Below, piece after piece: positions 48,407 through 58,451 of a DNA stretch of 64,000 nucleotides. The DNA is taken from NCBI GenBank assembly GCA_964036275.1, contig OZ038436.1, positions 18,999,904-19,063,903 on the forward strand, read 5' to 3'. Position numbers and translations under genes: made by a program. Position 1 is the first letter of the stretch; each line of letters opens with the position of its first letter. Origin of the DNA: Litoditis marina. Taxonomy: Eukaryota; Nematoda; Chromadorea; Rhabditida; Rhabditidae. The notes beneath the pieces are model-generated. The model was not told the origin of the DNA. It saw nothing but the letters and a program-made list of their open reading frames with translations, and searched no databases.

Positions 48407-51400
48407 GAAAATAGTGAGGGAACCTACTTGTTGACTAGATGTTGTTGTTGCTGTTGTTGCTGTACTTGTACCGGGTACTCCATGTTGGTGAAGTCGTTGG
48501 CGTAGTGCGGCGGCTGGGCCGCATAGCCGGAACCAGTAGTCTCCAGCACGTCGTTTGTGTCCGCACCTGAATAAAAATAGGTTTACTACCACCAAATTAA
48601 GTTCAAAAGGAGCCTTGATATTTCAATAAGAAACCCAACCTTACGCGATATAAGCCGCATCCAACTAAAAAGTTTGGAAACTTTGCTTGTTTTTTAAATA
48701 CTGGTCAATGTTCAAACTAGAAATTATTTGTGGAAACTCGTTCGATAATGACCATACTCCTACTTTCTGGTCAACTCAATAATTGACAATGGTCCTTGAT
48801 GAGAAGAACTTATTTGACAATTGTCAAGTCAATTGGAACCTTCTTTAAATTTACTGAAGAAATGACCGCGGTCATTTGTGGACTGATTCCTCATTGACAA
48901 CGGTCAACTCAGCTCGCGGAATTGAACCAGCGACCCGCTGGGTAAAAGGCGCGCCCGCTAGCCGCTGAGCTATGGGGTCAAGTACCAGATCGGCCCTCAT
49001 TCTGGATACTTGCCGCGGCTCGCATATAGCATTCATCTTCCATGAGAATGTACAGGGAATAACTAAATAAAAAGTTTTTGTTGTTTTGCATTGTTTAATA
49101 AATTCGCCGTTATTTGTCACCAACCGGGGTTATGCGCACCGATTTCTGCATAATCAAAATCCTACTGCACAGATAATTCCGGTACCTAGCCTAGTGAATG
49201 AAAACTACGAATGACTATATAAACAAACAAATCATTAACTGGCAACAAAAAGACTTGAGAGAAGAGTCAAACAGTATATCAAGTAAGTAAACAAAGTCAA
49301 CACCTCAGATACTAATCAAGAAAAAGTAATAGTGCTTTAATGAATGTGGAGTTTACTGTAAAAGGTTTATTGCGCGGAAGAGTCTATATTATTCTATTTC
49401 GCATCATTTCTTATTGACGTTCGCCATTATTCTTTACTTAATCTCGGACTCATATTGTGCGCGATGGTCTATAAATTAGTGAAGCGCCCCCCACTATCGG
49501 CCCCATAGCTCAGTGGTTAGCTTCTTGCTTTTGGCCCAGCTGAGGCGGGTTCGAGTCCGGCATGAGGCGAGTTTCTCAATTTTCTGGACTGACAGTGGTC
49601 AAATCGTGTGGTGACCATGGTCGACATCAACATAAGAAGGAGTCATAAGAAAAAAAATGACCATGGTTGCAACATCTTTGACCGTGGTCATTTCTAGAGC
49701 AGTTTCTGACCACTGTCATTAGTGATCCAGATAAAATGAGAGAGAGCACGCATCCAAATTGACCAGATTATCGAAAACTGGTCAACATGATTCGAGTTGA
49801 CCTGTATTTGGGTAATATTGCAAGTTTTCAAAACTTTTTAATTGGACGGGGCTTATATCTATCTCTCTATCTCTCATTGAAATCGCATGAGTTATAGAAC
49901 AGTTTTCGCCCGTAAAACGCCAAGGTACACCTCAAAAAGTGGCAGTGGGGTTCATAGCGGCTGTTTTTTGAGTTTCTGGAAATTTAAGTAAAGTTTTGCG
50001 TATGTTCATGTCGTGAATATTCTCTTGTCATGCTTGTCACGGTCGACTGCTACGGTCGGTTTGATTGTTAGATCGCATTTGCTGTTCTATACCAGCTCTC
50101 AAATGTTTCAGCAACCTTTGCTCATTTGTCGTACGAGTTGAAAGCACATATTCAAAAAGTGATTCTAGCCTAATAATTGTATGTTCAGCATGGAATAGGA
50201 AATCGATTCCTCTCATATGGCTGCAAATGCGTTACAACCAAACACCGGAAGTAGTTATCTTTCTCGACTTCCTCTTCTATTAGTATATTCAGTCTATTGA
50301 TGCTATCAACAAACTGTTCCGAACATTTCAGCGTAAAGCTCGATATTCATGTTAGGCGGAGTGACGGTAAACGTGAGAAACACATAATTCGCGTACTAGA
50401 AACTATAACTCGCACAATTGGTGATGTTTCTGGCACGTTTAGCGTGACTTCCGTTCCACCAATTCTGATGGCCTATGTTATACTTGTTACAGTTTATGCA
50501 AATACAACATTTCTAGTGACTTGAGGTTATACCGTGGCGGAATCAGCTATAATAGTTGAAGTGAACGGAATGTCACACAAGCTAGCGTAAGCTAACGGCA
50601 GATGACGGACTTATTTCCGGACAGAACAATGGCAGCAGGGTGGAGCACGTATACGGCGGCGGCGCCGGGGGTGGCTCTCGCTCAATATTGGCCGCCCGGC
50701 TGATAATCAGTGATATACTCGCACGCACCAGACATCTGCGTCTCCGCCTTCTGCACGCTATTTCGTCGTCGAGGCAAAATGGGGGAAAGGAAATCTGCGT
50801 ATGGTCGGGGCTTACACATGAGATGCCGGGGAATGAGAGAGGCGGTAATATTACTCTAGTTCGTTCTCCGCCACTGGTAGAAGAGGTTATAAGTAAGGGT
50901 TATAGCGTAACTGTTCTAACGATCCGTTACCAAACTCAACATTTTCCGTATCGAACGACATCAGTTTGTTTCAAATCAATTCCACCACAGGCTGATAGCT
51001 GCAAATTATTTCAAAACTGAAGTCTGGGCGAAGACTTTTTCGTTTCTGAGAGATCTATTCCATGAAGACATCGTCGTGATGCCATTCGGCGGAGTCTTAG
51101 CGGGGATGATGGAAATCAAAGCGCATTCTTGTCAGCAAAGTTCTGAGATCAATCAAACTACAAATACAACAAACCAGACCAACCTGTTCTGTTTAACCCC
51201 CCCCCCCCCCTCTTCTAACTTTGTAAGTTTGTAGCTGTAGCACTGTAGTCGTTCGTATTTCAGGTTCATTCCTCTACATAGTTCTGCTAACTGTTGACAT
51301 TGAGAGAATCAAGATCAATTCAATAACATCACATTGGCGCAAAGTGGTGCTCTTTGACAACTCTCCGGTTCATAAATAAACTTAAATTCAATTTTTTTTG

Positions 51401-54343
51401 GCAATAACTACATATATGCTCACACATGAGTTGGTGTTGGCGAGCGGCGGCCGCGTGGCGCATTGCTGCTCCGTAGTCGAAGAGGGACGGATTGAACATG
51501 CTTGGTACAGGTTCAGGCTCCCTGATAGAGCTCATTTTGTGATGTGGTACTTGGGAGATTGAGAGCGGTAAATCAGGACGAAAAAGGTGAGAAATATAAA
51601 ATTAGGTGAGAAAACGTGAAAGTATCTCGTAGTGTGATACGGAGTCAATCAGGAAGTGTTCATGTATTGTTTTTCTCACGTATCACGTGAGTGAGTGATT
51701 AGTGATACGTCGTGTGACTTTGCGAATGCATGCAAGTGGAATATGTTGGAGAGAGAGACACAGAAATTGAAAAAGTGGTAACAGTAGCAACTTTCAAACT
51801 GTTGTTATGTGCAAATTATTGGAAACGTAGTGCGAGTAAGGGAAGCGTGACAACGTCTAAATATTGGACTGTCGAACACTATAAACTACGCAACACCAAT
51901 GTATTCACGTTTCTAGAAAGAGATTAGATCTAATCATTGAAAGTGCAGATTAGTAGATGACGATCCGTCAAACATGTGCATCTGTCTACAACTGGGACGC
52001 GCTTGAACAAGAAGCTTTCCCGTGCAGTTCAGAGATGAGTAGGAAAATTTAAACACATAGATCTCGAGAAGAAACCACTCTCAATCATTTAAAAGGCAAC
52101 CTAAGAAATTACGTTTCGTGATGCGCAAAGTTGTGTACTGTAGGAACACCTTAGAAGTTGTATGACTTGCACGTTTGCATGTTACTTCACGTTTCACATT
52201 ACAATCGTTAATTTCGAGGAGAATGGGAAACATAAAATAGTACATAAAACTTTTTGGCAGTTTCTTGACGTAGTTAATCAATTATTCGAGTTGTTCAGGT
52301 TACAAAAACGTGAAAACAGGGGACAGGTGGTAAATTAGCCGGGATATGTCGGCGAAACTACTTTGATGGCTGGTGCTTGAAGGCGAAGAGCGGTATTCGA
52401 CCATTGTACTCCTACCCAGGGCGTTTACCGTATACATTATGCATGTAGCATTGTCTCCGCTCAATAGAAGAAACAAGCGCCAAATTTGCAATTAACGGGA
52501 ATCTGATGGGAGGCAGCGTAGACCACAGCTATAGTTTCTGGAGGAGCAGATTCAACATTCGGATTCAGATGTCTAGGTTTCAGCTTCATTGATTCGTTTC
52601 TAACGTACTGTTTGCTAATTCGTCTCACAATCAAACTTCACCGTGATATAATCTAAGATCATCCGTAAAACTGAGTTTGGTTGTAATCAGAAAAACTCTC
52701 AAAAAAAATTTCTGACTAGATGTTGCAAAAATACAAACATATAATTGTTTCAAACCAAGTCGTCATAACAAAAAAATAGTGGAAAAAAGTAGCTTCCAGA
52801 ACATACCATCCAGACCAGGTACCACCGTCATGTACGGCATGCATAGACCTCCGATTAGTGGTAGCGGGAGGTAGGGATCAGATTTGTGTTCCTTCATTTG
52901 GGTGGTGAGAGAATAGTCGTAGCGGAACTTGGGACGTGGATATCCTCTATTGACGACAAGAACCCAAGATAGTTGGTCGTGAAAAAAGTTCAAATAGGTC
53001 TAACTTCCACAGGTTGGTCACACAATACCGCAGTAACCAGTAGTTTGAGAAGTTTGAATTGGTCAAACTTTCCACGGCCAACTGAAGATAGGTGGTAGCA
53101 AAATAGTTGGAAGCTCCACAAATGAAGCGCAGCCGGCAAGTGGTCTAATCAGAGAAGCTGTTCCGTAGGATACGGTGTCTGGCTGCCGCAATCAAGGTAT
53201 TAACGGTGGTGTTATTGGGAGGGCGCCCCCGGTACGACTAAATGATAACTGCTCCGGTCATCATCATCACCAATTAGCCGTGGAGCACACATCATTAGCG
53301 ACCGACAAAACAATACGAAAATGGTGAAAAGCCGAGGTAAATCGCAGCGAGAGCAACAGAAGTGGTCAGAACATGAAAGGAAAAAGTCTTCGTGCAGACT
53401 TTAGCTTGTAGTTGAGACGATTGCGAATGACTAAACCAACATATAAGATGGTATCAAGATCAAGGGTACAGTATGATAACCAAATTGAGTTAGCCGTGAC
53501 TATAGCTACCAGTTATTTTGATTTATGACCTACCATGTCTGCGACAGTTTTGGGCGAGCAGCATGTTGCATAGGTCTTTGAGATATGTAGTGTGTGGTTA
53601 AATTCAAATAGGTTGAAACGTTAAGCTGTTGTAAACGTAAACCGATTCCGGAACCATGACCTACCATATCGGCGATAGTTTCCGGTTAAGAGCATGTTGT
53701 ATAGGTCCATGGTGTAGGCACTCCAGTCCACCTACTGACTGCTCTTTTTGCCCTGCTCATCCCGCGGTGTCCGCTAATAGCTCTCGAAATATTTTAGAAC
53801 CGCGATGAGATTTATGGAAGCCGATTCAGTGGACTACGGTAGTCTACCAAATATCTCCGGGGAAGGGTTGTAACACGAAGAACATCTCCCTTTTTACAAG
53901 TTCAAGGAACTTATCTCCAAAGTTTAAGTTTTATGTTATAGACCATGCAATAGTATAATATAGGAACTGAGATTATTATCAAACGCTATCGAGTTCCGAT
54001 CATTTGATTTCTACAAACCAGCACAGAACACACTTTGTATGTAAAAAAAGAAGCGATATATTTCCTACTCTAGAAGACTACTCTGTAGAGCAAGACTTTC
54101 AGAATACAATATACTCGATTTTTCATGCTTATGTGCTTTCTTGATTTTTTTTCAAGTCCAAGGTTTTGTTCGTTTGTTACAATTCAAGGACAAGGTTGTC
54201 TGATCCAAAAATGAAAAACACTGTAAATGGAGAAATGGAAAAATGGAAATGGAAAAAATGGAAAACAAAAATGGAAAAAAATGGAAACTATGCAAGATTC
54301 AGAACTAACCCATCTTTCTTGACTTGCACTCTCGATGAAGACG
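36093..54343 (-). CDS. daf-19: DAF-19, RFX-family transcription factor, several isoforms
   Basis: Common exons, all phase-matched: 42235-42156, 41724-41590, 41317-41234, 40926-40846, 40734-40670, 40427-40276, 40060-39966, 39441-39275, 39044-38909, 38720-38631, 38424-38337, 37849-37784, 37587-37496, 37283-37130, 36611-36495, 36394-36334, 36124-36093. The first three encode the RFX winged helix ([44 protein letters not shown]); the rest cover the extended dimerisation region. Upstream coding exons 45658-45536, 46012-45961 and 48566-48428 (polyQ) join a start exon at 51535-51424 (706 aa). Alternatively they join 52946-52807 and 54343-54310, whose start lies further upstream and was not found. 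A third start is at 42885. RFX/DAF-19 binds X-box promoters; in C. elegans its isoforms separately control cilium genes and neuronal genes. Introns carry many mobile elements. Confidence 0.93.
36712..37080. mobile_element. 369-bp element with 75-bp terminal inverted repeats
   Basis: Arms 36712-36786 and 37006-37080 are near-perfect inverted copies: CTCTAGAATTTGGCGGCGAG, then a GTCGCCGGCGACATGGAGGG stretch, then CGGCGGGTCGCCTGCGATTA. The arms are GC-rich and the roughly 220-bp centre is AT-rich, quite unlike its surroundings. It fills most of a daf-19 intron (36612-37129). No transposase is encoded. Confidence 0.95.
39519..39688. repeat. foldback element in a daf-19 intron
   Basis: AAAACCGAGTTGTTTACCAA on the left pairs with TTGGGAAACAACTCGGTTTT on the right, about 170 bp overall. 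The centre holds the perfect palindrome GGTGCACAATTGTGCACC. Confidence 0.85.
39804..39931 (+). mobile_element. MITE with TATACT...AGTCACGT termini (copy)
   Basis: Begins TATACTGTAAGTCAATGTCA and ends with the inverted form GTGACTATTCAATTTACTTC TAGTATA. It shares AACACAGCACAACTCAGGAA and CTCATTAGAATGCCAAC with the copies at 33621 (inverted) and 54566. It lies in a daf-19 intron. Confidence 0.88.
41888..41913. repeat. TA dinucleotide repeat
   Basis: About twelve TA units in a daf-19 intron. Confidence 0.9.
42829..42885 (-). CDS. daf-19: alternative first coding exon of daf-19 (short isoform)
   Basis: ATG-initiated 19-codon exon ([19 protein letters not shown]) ending at AAT/GTGAGT in phase 0, exactly the phase needed to join the DNA-binding exon at 42235. 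A CTTTGTAG one base before the ATG could be a spliced-leader acceptor. The isoform would be 583 aa and lack the 5' exons encoded at 45536-54343. C. elegans daf-19 is known to make a shorter ciliogenic form and a sex-specific form from internal promoters. Which of these this matches is not clear. Confidence 0.72.
42886..45535. other. large daf-19 intron and likely internal promoter region
   Basis: About 2.6 kb upstream of the short-isoform exon. No further exon seen. It contains one TTGTAGTTTGATC-type half-element (42928), a small element with inverted TGTTTCTCAGC ends (about 43641-43780, GC-rich interior) and a partial TACGTGAAACGTGG repeat near 44392. Confidence 0.55.
46132..46330. repeat. 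direct repeat of about 60 bp
   Basis: AGATGTGGGCAAGAGTTGCC begins both 46132 and 46270, followed in each by (GG)TC(A/T)GAAGATGACTTAGGG. They are separated by about 75 bp of GA/AAAT-rich DNA. Confidence 0.85.
48193..48402. repeat. long GA microsatellite, two blocks
   Basis: (GA)n blocks at about 48203-48270 and 48343-48401, separated by 70 bp of GA-rich sequence, just 3' of a daf-19 exon on the minus strand (CT on the coding strand). Confidence 0.95.
48647..48980 (-). mobile_element. tRNA-headed SINE-like element, copy A
   Basis: On the minus strand it begins TGACCCCATAGCTCAGCGGC with a tRNA A box (TAGCTCAGCGG) and later a B box (TGGTTCAATTCC). A body follows with many TTGAC..TTGTCA and TGACCGCGGTCA words, then a tail TTTCCAAACTTTTTAGTTGG ATGCGGCTTATATC. 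Head and tail match copy B at 49499-49859, which lies on the opposite strand. A pseudo-tRNA cloverleaf is imperfect, so this is not a functional tRNA gene. Confidence 0.8.
49499..49859 (+). mobile_element. tRNA-headed SINE-like element, copy B
   Basis: Begins GGCCCCATAGCTCAGTGGTT with A box TAGCTCAGTGG at 49506-49516 and B box GGTTCGAGTCC at 49548-49558, the spacing of an RNA polymerase III internal promoter. The body contains TGACCATGGTC palindromes. The tail reads TTTTCAAAACTTTTTAATTG GACGGGGCTTATATC and matches copy A. It lies in the same daf-19 intron. Confidence 0.82.
49860..51423. other. remainder of the daf-19 intron between the SINE and exon 51424
   Basis: It includes a GC-rich patch (50640-50720) with a plus-strand ORF but no splice or homology support, a TGTAGTTTGAT-type right end at about 51150, and the poly-C tract. 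No exon assigned. Confidence 0.5.
51195..51210 (+). repeat. poly-C tract
   Basis: About 14 C in a row in a daf-19 intron, upstream (in genome order) of the start exon at 51424. Confidence 0.9.
53526..53722. repeat. direct repeat (GACCTACCAT..TCTGCGA unit)
   Basis: GACCTACCATGTCTGCGACA followed by a GTTTTGGGCGAGCAGCATGT stretch recurs at about 53659 as GACCTACCATATCGGCGATA with GTTTCCGGTTAAGAGCATGT. Both are followed by TG(C/T)ATAGGTC. It lies in a daf-19 intron. Confidence 0.75.
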
Positions 54344-54565
54344 CTGAAAAAAAAAACATGAGCATAAAAACGAAAAGTCGAATAGTTAAATGATTCTATT
54401 CATACTGTTTTCTGTGTGGCCGTGTAATCACACAAGTTTTGAGTGCTTTTCCGGAATATCGTGACAATTCTATCCCAACCTGCGTCTCCTCAAAATTGAG
54501 TTATTTAGTGCACTTCCCGCGGGCAACTGTTCCTAAAGCACGAACCGTAATGAACAAAGTAAGAG

Positions 54566-54699
54566 TATACTGTAAGTGAATTGCACAGTCACGCGAAACA
54601 TGTTAAACACAGCAGAACTCAGGAACGTGCAATGGCAGAGTGCTCGTTTCCTCATTAGAATGCTAACTTTACGTGACTATTCAAATTACTTCTAGTATA
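54566..54699 (+). mobile_element. MITE with TATACT...AGTCACGT termini (copy)
   Basis: 134 bp with inverted ends TATACTGTAAGTGAATTGCA and GACTATTCAAATTACTTCTA GTATA. It closely matches 39804-39931 and inverted 33621-33732. About 80 bp before it is CCCAACCTGCGTCTC, the same word that precedes the 33621 copy. Confidence 0.88.
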
Positions 54700-55468
54700 T
54701 CGGTATACTTCACGCACTCTAGAGTGATATTCTGTAGAAGTAACTTGAACGTTCTGAATTTCACTTACGTTTTGCTTTTAAAGCTGCGACCTATCATTCG
54801 CGTGTTATACATACCTTCCTGTAGATAATTGGGCGGAAACCATCCAGGTCAGCAATCAACGATTGCAGCTGAGGTTATGATATTAAAATATTATAGGCTT
54901 TGAATTTTTCCAATGCTCAAAGTTTTGCAGACGAAAGCCATATGAACACGCTCACTCCGTTGTGAAATGATCTCATACACAATATATTTTAAATTGAGGT
55001 GTTCCAAAGCGCGCACAAACTACAATAAAACCGCAAGTGAGAGAAAAACGCCACATTTAACATTTCACCTTTGATGCTCCATTCGATTCTATTGTTCTAT
55101 GATCTAGTTCGTGATTGTCCTGAAGCGGTCTGCCTGGGGGTTTCTGCATTCTGAAACACTTTTAGGGTGTTGAAAATAATCAGAGTTAGTGTTGCTTGTT
55201 CTGTCAGTGTGTTGTGTTTCGTGCCACAGCCACACTGTGAAACTGCTATGTATTCGTATTATTGGGTGTGATTTCACCATTTTTGCTAGAGATGAACCAG
55301 AGTTGGAATAAAAGACGGGAGCGCGTTTCGTTCTGTTCGTTTTGCTTACGAGCCAACACGTTTTCGTTATGATAGAAGAAAGCGTGAGGGGGGTCGCTTC
55401 AGAGAAACGGCCCGCTAAAACAAGTAGGAAACTTGCTGCTTTGTGTCTCCAGTTTGATGTTGCTACTT

Positions 55469-55527
55469 AAGTGATTACTGACCATATACGCTACGTAGAC
55501 CAAACTACAAATGGTCAGTAATCACTT
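55469..55527. repeat. hairpin with 17-bp perfect arms
   Basis: AAGTGATTACTGACCAT and its exact inverse ATGGTCAGTAATCACTT flank a 25-bp loop containing ACGCTACGTAGAC and CAAACTACAA. Confidence 0.9.
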
Positions 55528-57840
55528 TCTCTACTTCTGCATTCTCCAACTAGTACTCCATCGAACTCGCACTTCTTTCTGATCTCCTTGTTCCAACTAT
55601 GAACACTGAATGAGTTTTCGTGAGTAAGAGGGGTGGCTGGTGGCAACCTCGCAATTATGGTTCACCTGGACTAGATTATGTGTGCGGCACCTGCTCCCTA
55701 TAATGCTACCGATTAGCTAGTGAATAGGGGGGTAAGGGGACTAAAACAGCAGATTTCAGATCAGAGTGAACATTAGTAGAATGTGGGGGGGGGGTAAGTA
55801 TGTTCATGACAACAACTGATTGGACTAAATAGCAGGTCAGAAAGTAATATCTCATCAACCTATAAAATATGAAATGGTCTGGAGCAAACTTGTTGGTCCA
55901 AAATTGCCTAGAAGTAGGAGGTTCGAAGTTGACTGAAAATGAGAACAGATGGGAGGCCGAAATGAATTGAAAGCTTCAGGACGGCGTTACTATAGAAACA
56001 TGGATCATTGGGTGACAATGGGATGATTCGAACCTGAAGCACGAGCTTCCAGTATAGTTGTGATGTTTAGATGATAAGATGAAAAATACGGCAGTTCTGG
56101 CAACGTTTAGGCAAACAAAACACAGCTACAATTGAAAACCACTGAATTTTCATTAGAATTTCACAATCTACGGAAACGTATTGAAGCCTTACGTAATGCC
56201 CGACAAGGCTAGTACACGTCATACTCAAGTGTTCGCGCAGTTATGTTAGCTGCATTTCTAATATAAGAATCTGTTGTTGTAATTTGAAATTCCATCCAAA
56301 CTTACGTATTCGCTACGTAAAAAACTCATCAACGTGAATCTCCTTTGTCACTTCAACAGAGACAAACTTATCCTTAAAAAAATTTCTCCGAGTAACTCGA
56401 CACTTTACCCTTAACCAACACCAGTCAAGTTTTCAGACAGATCACGCTTATTGGAATCTGATGAGAAACTCCGCAGTACCTCTGAAGGAATGGGAGATCG
56501 AAAAATGTCATGCGAAGTCCTGATAGTTCCAACAAGACTACCGCTAAATTCTTCTATGCTTGGACCGTGAGCAATGAATTTTCTCATTCTGTGATTTTGG
56601 CGGTGTAACGTGTAACTCTAAAACTTGAAAACTCAATTTTCTGAAATTTAACAGGGAAATTACTGTACTCTGAAGAACATCGCGGTGAAAACTGTCGTTA
56701 CGTGATTGACTATGGTTTCATGAATGTGTGTACACGGTACACTTTTTCAAGATTTGTTAATTATGATCGCAATAAATTTTCTACAGTATTGTTCAGTTTC
56801 GTTCATACATACCAGAACAAGAACCAGGAACAAGGAGTGTTTCGTTTCGAGTGATGAAGTTACAGTTTAGAGCGGTACAGCTTTGGATTTTTTGAAATAC
56901 GAAGGAACGGAGAGGAGTAGTTCCACACAAAATTGTAACTATAAATTCTTTCACCAGGGCTTTTCAAATTCACGAACCATCGGAACTGTTCTCTTCATTT
57001 GCCTGTACTGACTACTTACTAGTCTGCAAACATGTTTACAATATATAATTATTTGACTGAACCCGTACTTACTGTGTGTAGCACTTTTAAACATAACTTT
57101 TCACGATACTTTCGCGTAAGTGTTTCACACTATGTGTTATTTAATAAAGACAGTTTTTTACTTAAGTTGTTCAATTTTTTTTATAGTGAACGTACTCAGG
57201 TGTTTGTGTGTTCTTTGTTGATATTTAATGATTGGAAATTAAGCTCATTCAATACTTACATAAAAACAACTATACAAGCCCTCAATTGTTATTGAAAGAA
57301 GCACAAATTCCAGTTCAGAAGCCCGCCTGCCTATTATAATTAATACTTTATTCCGTGGAAAAGCGAGGGGTAACAAAAAATTTAACAGCAAAAATGAAAA
57401 CACAACAAGGAGAAACAGAACAGAACAGAACAGTACTTTTACTTGCCTGCTCAAACTGACCTTAAATTATTTTTTGCTACTGAGTTCATCGATGATTGTA
57501 TCTACATAAACCACTTTCTTTGTATGCGATTCCTAGGTCTCCATAAAATGTTTCAACTTTTTTTTATATACTGTGGTGAGAGTTTCCAGCTGTGTGGTAG
57601 GTAAGCATGCTCGAATGCGAACATGGTTTCGGAACCGCTCGCGTGCAACGTAAACCGGGACATATTGCAACGCGCATTTAACTAATTTTTTAAGGAATTT
57701 AGTTAATTTAAGCTTATTTAGCCATTTGTTGTGTTTTTTTTTGTTGCATTCATCTATTAATCACAACCTTCTCTATCAAGCAAGTCACGGTGATCACGAT
57801 CCGGGTTTGCTCTTATTTTCTGTTCAATCTCTTCACGGCA

Positions 57841-58146
57841 AATTCACTGGAGAACCGGGTCCTTCCCGAACCGAATCGCGAACTAGTCACTGGAGAACCG
57901 AACCGAACCGACCGAACCGCCGTTCGGAACCGACCGGCTCTCCAGTGAACGTTTCGAACCAAACCGGAATCCACTCATTTTACCTTGTTTACGAATTGCT
58001 CGTTTAATTCATGATTAATGTCGGTTCGGTTCGAGGCATTCACTGGAGAATCGGTCGGTTTAAAAGTTGGTTCGGTTCGGTCGGTTCGGTTCTCCAGTGA
58101 CCGGTTCGCGGTTTCGTTCGGGAAGGACCCGGTTCTCCAGTGAATT
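57841..58146. repeat. 306-bp foldback made of CCGAACC/GGTTCGG words
   Basis: Left arm 57841-57962 begins AATTCACTGGAGAACCGGGT. The right arm 58019-58146 ends with its inverse ACCCGGTTCTCCAGTGAATT. Each arm repeats CACTGGAGAACCG two or three times, separated by runs of CCGAAC. A short AT-rich loop separates the arms. It lies about 300 bp upstream of chch-3. Confidence 0.93.
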
Positions 58147-58441
58147 CGCCCTTCCCAGTTGATTTTATTTATGTGCGCTGGTGTACTTCCAAAACTAGGA
58201 TTCAGGCCTAATAGGAACACTGTATAGTTGTTTTATGATACCGCCGTACCAAATTCACATTAGGTCCATGCATGGTACTGTTTAAAAAGCTTGGTTTTCC
58301 TACATTTATGAAATGTTGCCTTTTTTCACGCTCTCGGAAGGGTAACCTCATTTACCACAAGCATGTTCCCAACCTTTTTATATTACGTTGATGGGAATCA
58401 AAAGTATCATGTCGTTAATAAATAGGTTGGTAGAATATTAT

Positions 58442-58449
58442 CCTTCCAG
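58442..58449 (+). promoter_or_regulatory. candidate spliced-leader acceptor of chch-3
   Basis: CCTTCCAG followed by AT and the start ATG, with no coding exon upstream. Confidence 0.55.
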
Positions 58450-58451
58450 AT

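Larger units (their letters stand above)
54344..58441. other. upstream daf-19 territory and intergenic DNA
   Basis: About 4.1 kb. One open, splice-flanked segment on the minus strand (54868-54815, LQSLIADLDGFRPIIYRK) is not phase-compatible with exon 54343 and remains unplaced. Further 5' exons of the longest daf-19 isoform may exist here. It also holds a 17-bp inverted pair (55469-55527), G runs (about 55785-55794) and the large foldback at 57841. No other gene recognised. Confidence 0.5.

Noticed and set aside
48065..48595. Ser/Leu-rich ORFs on the minus strand
   Set aside because: Translation of the long CT repeat. Only 48566-48428 is a true daf-19 exon, in one frame.
48912..48980. Functional tRNA gene on the minus strand
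   Set aside because: A and B boxes are present, but the acceptor stem does not pair and the anticodon arm is broken. It is better explained as a SINE head.
50640..51020. 126-codon plus-strand ORF in a GC-rich patch
   Set aside because: It lies inside a daf-19 intron on the opposite strand, with low-complexity Gly/Arg content and no recognised domain.
54815..54868. Upstream daf-19 exon (LQSLIADLDGFRPIIYRK)
   Set aside because: It is open and splice-flanked, but its phase does not fit exon 54343; kept only as an unplaced candidate.
57245..57454. 69-codon minus-strand ORF with a very hydrophobic start
   Set aside because: It looks like a signal peptide, but there is no splice context, no downstream domain and the region is AT-rich; chance is as likely.
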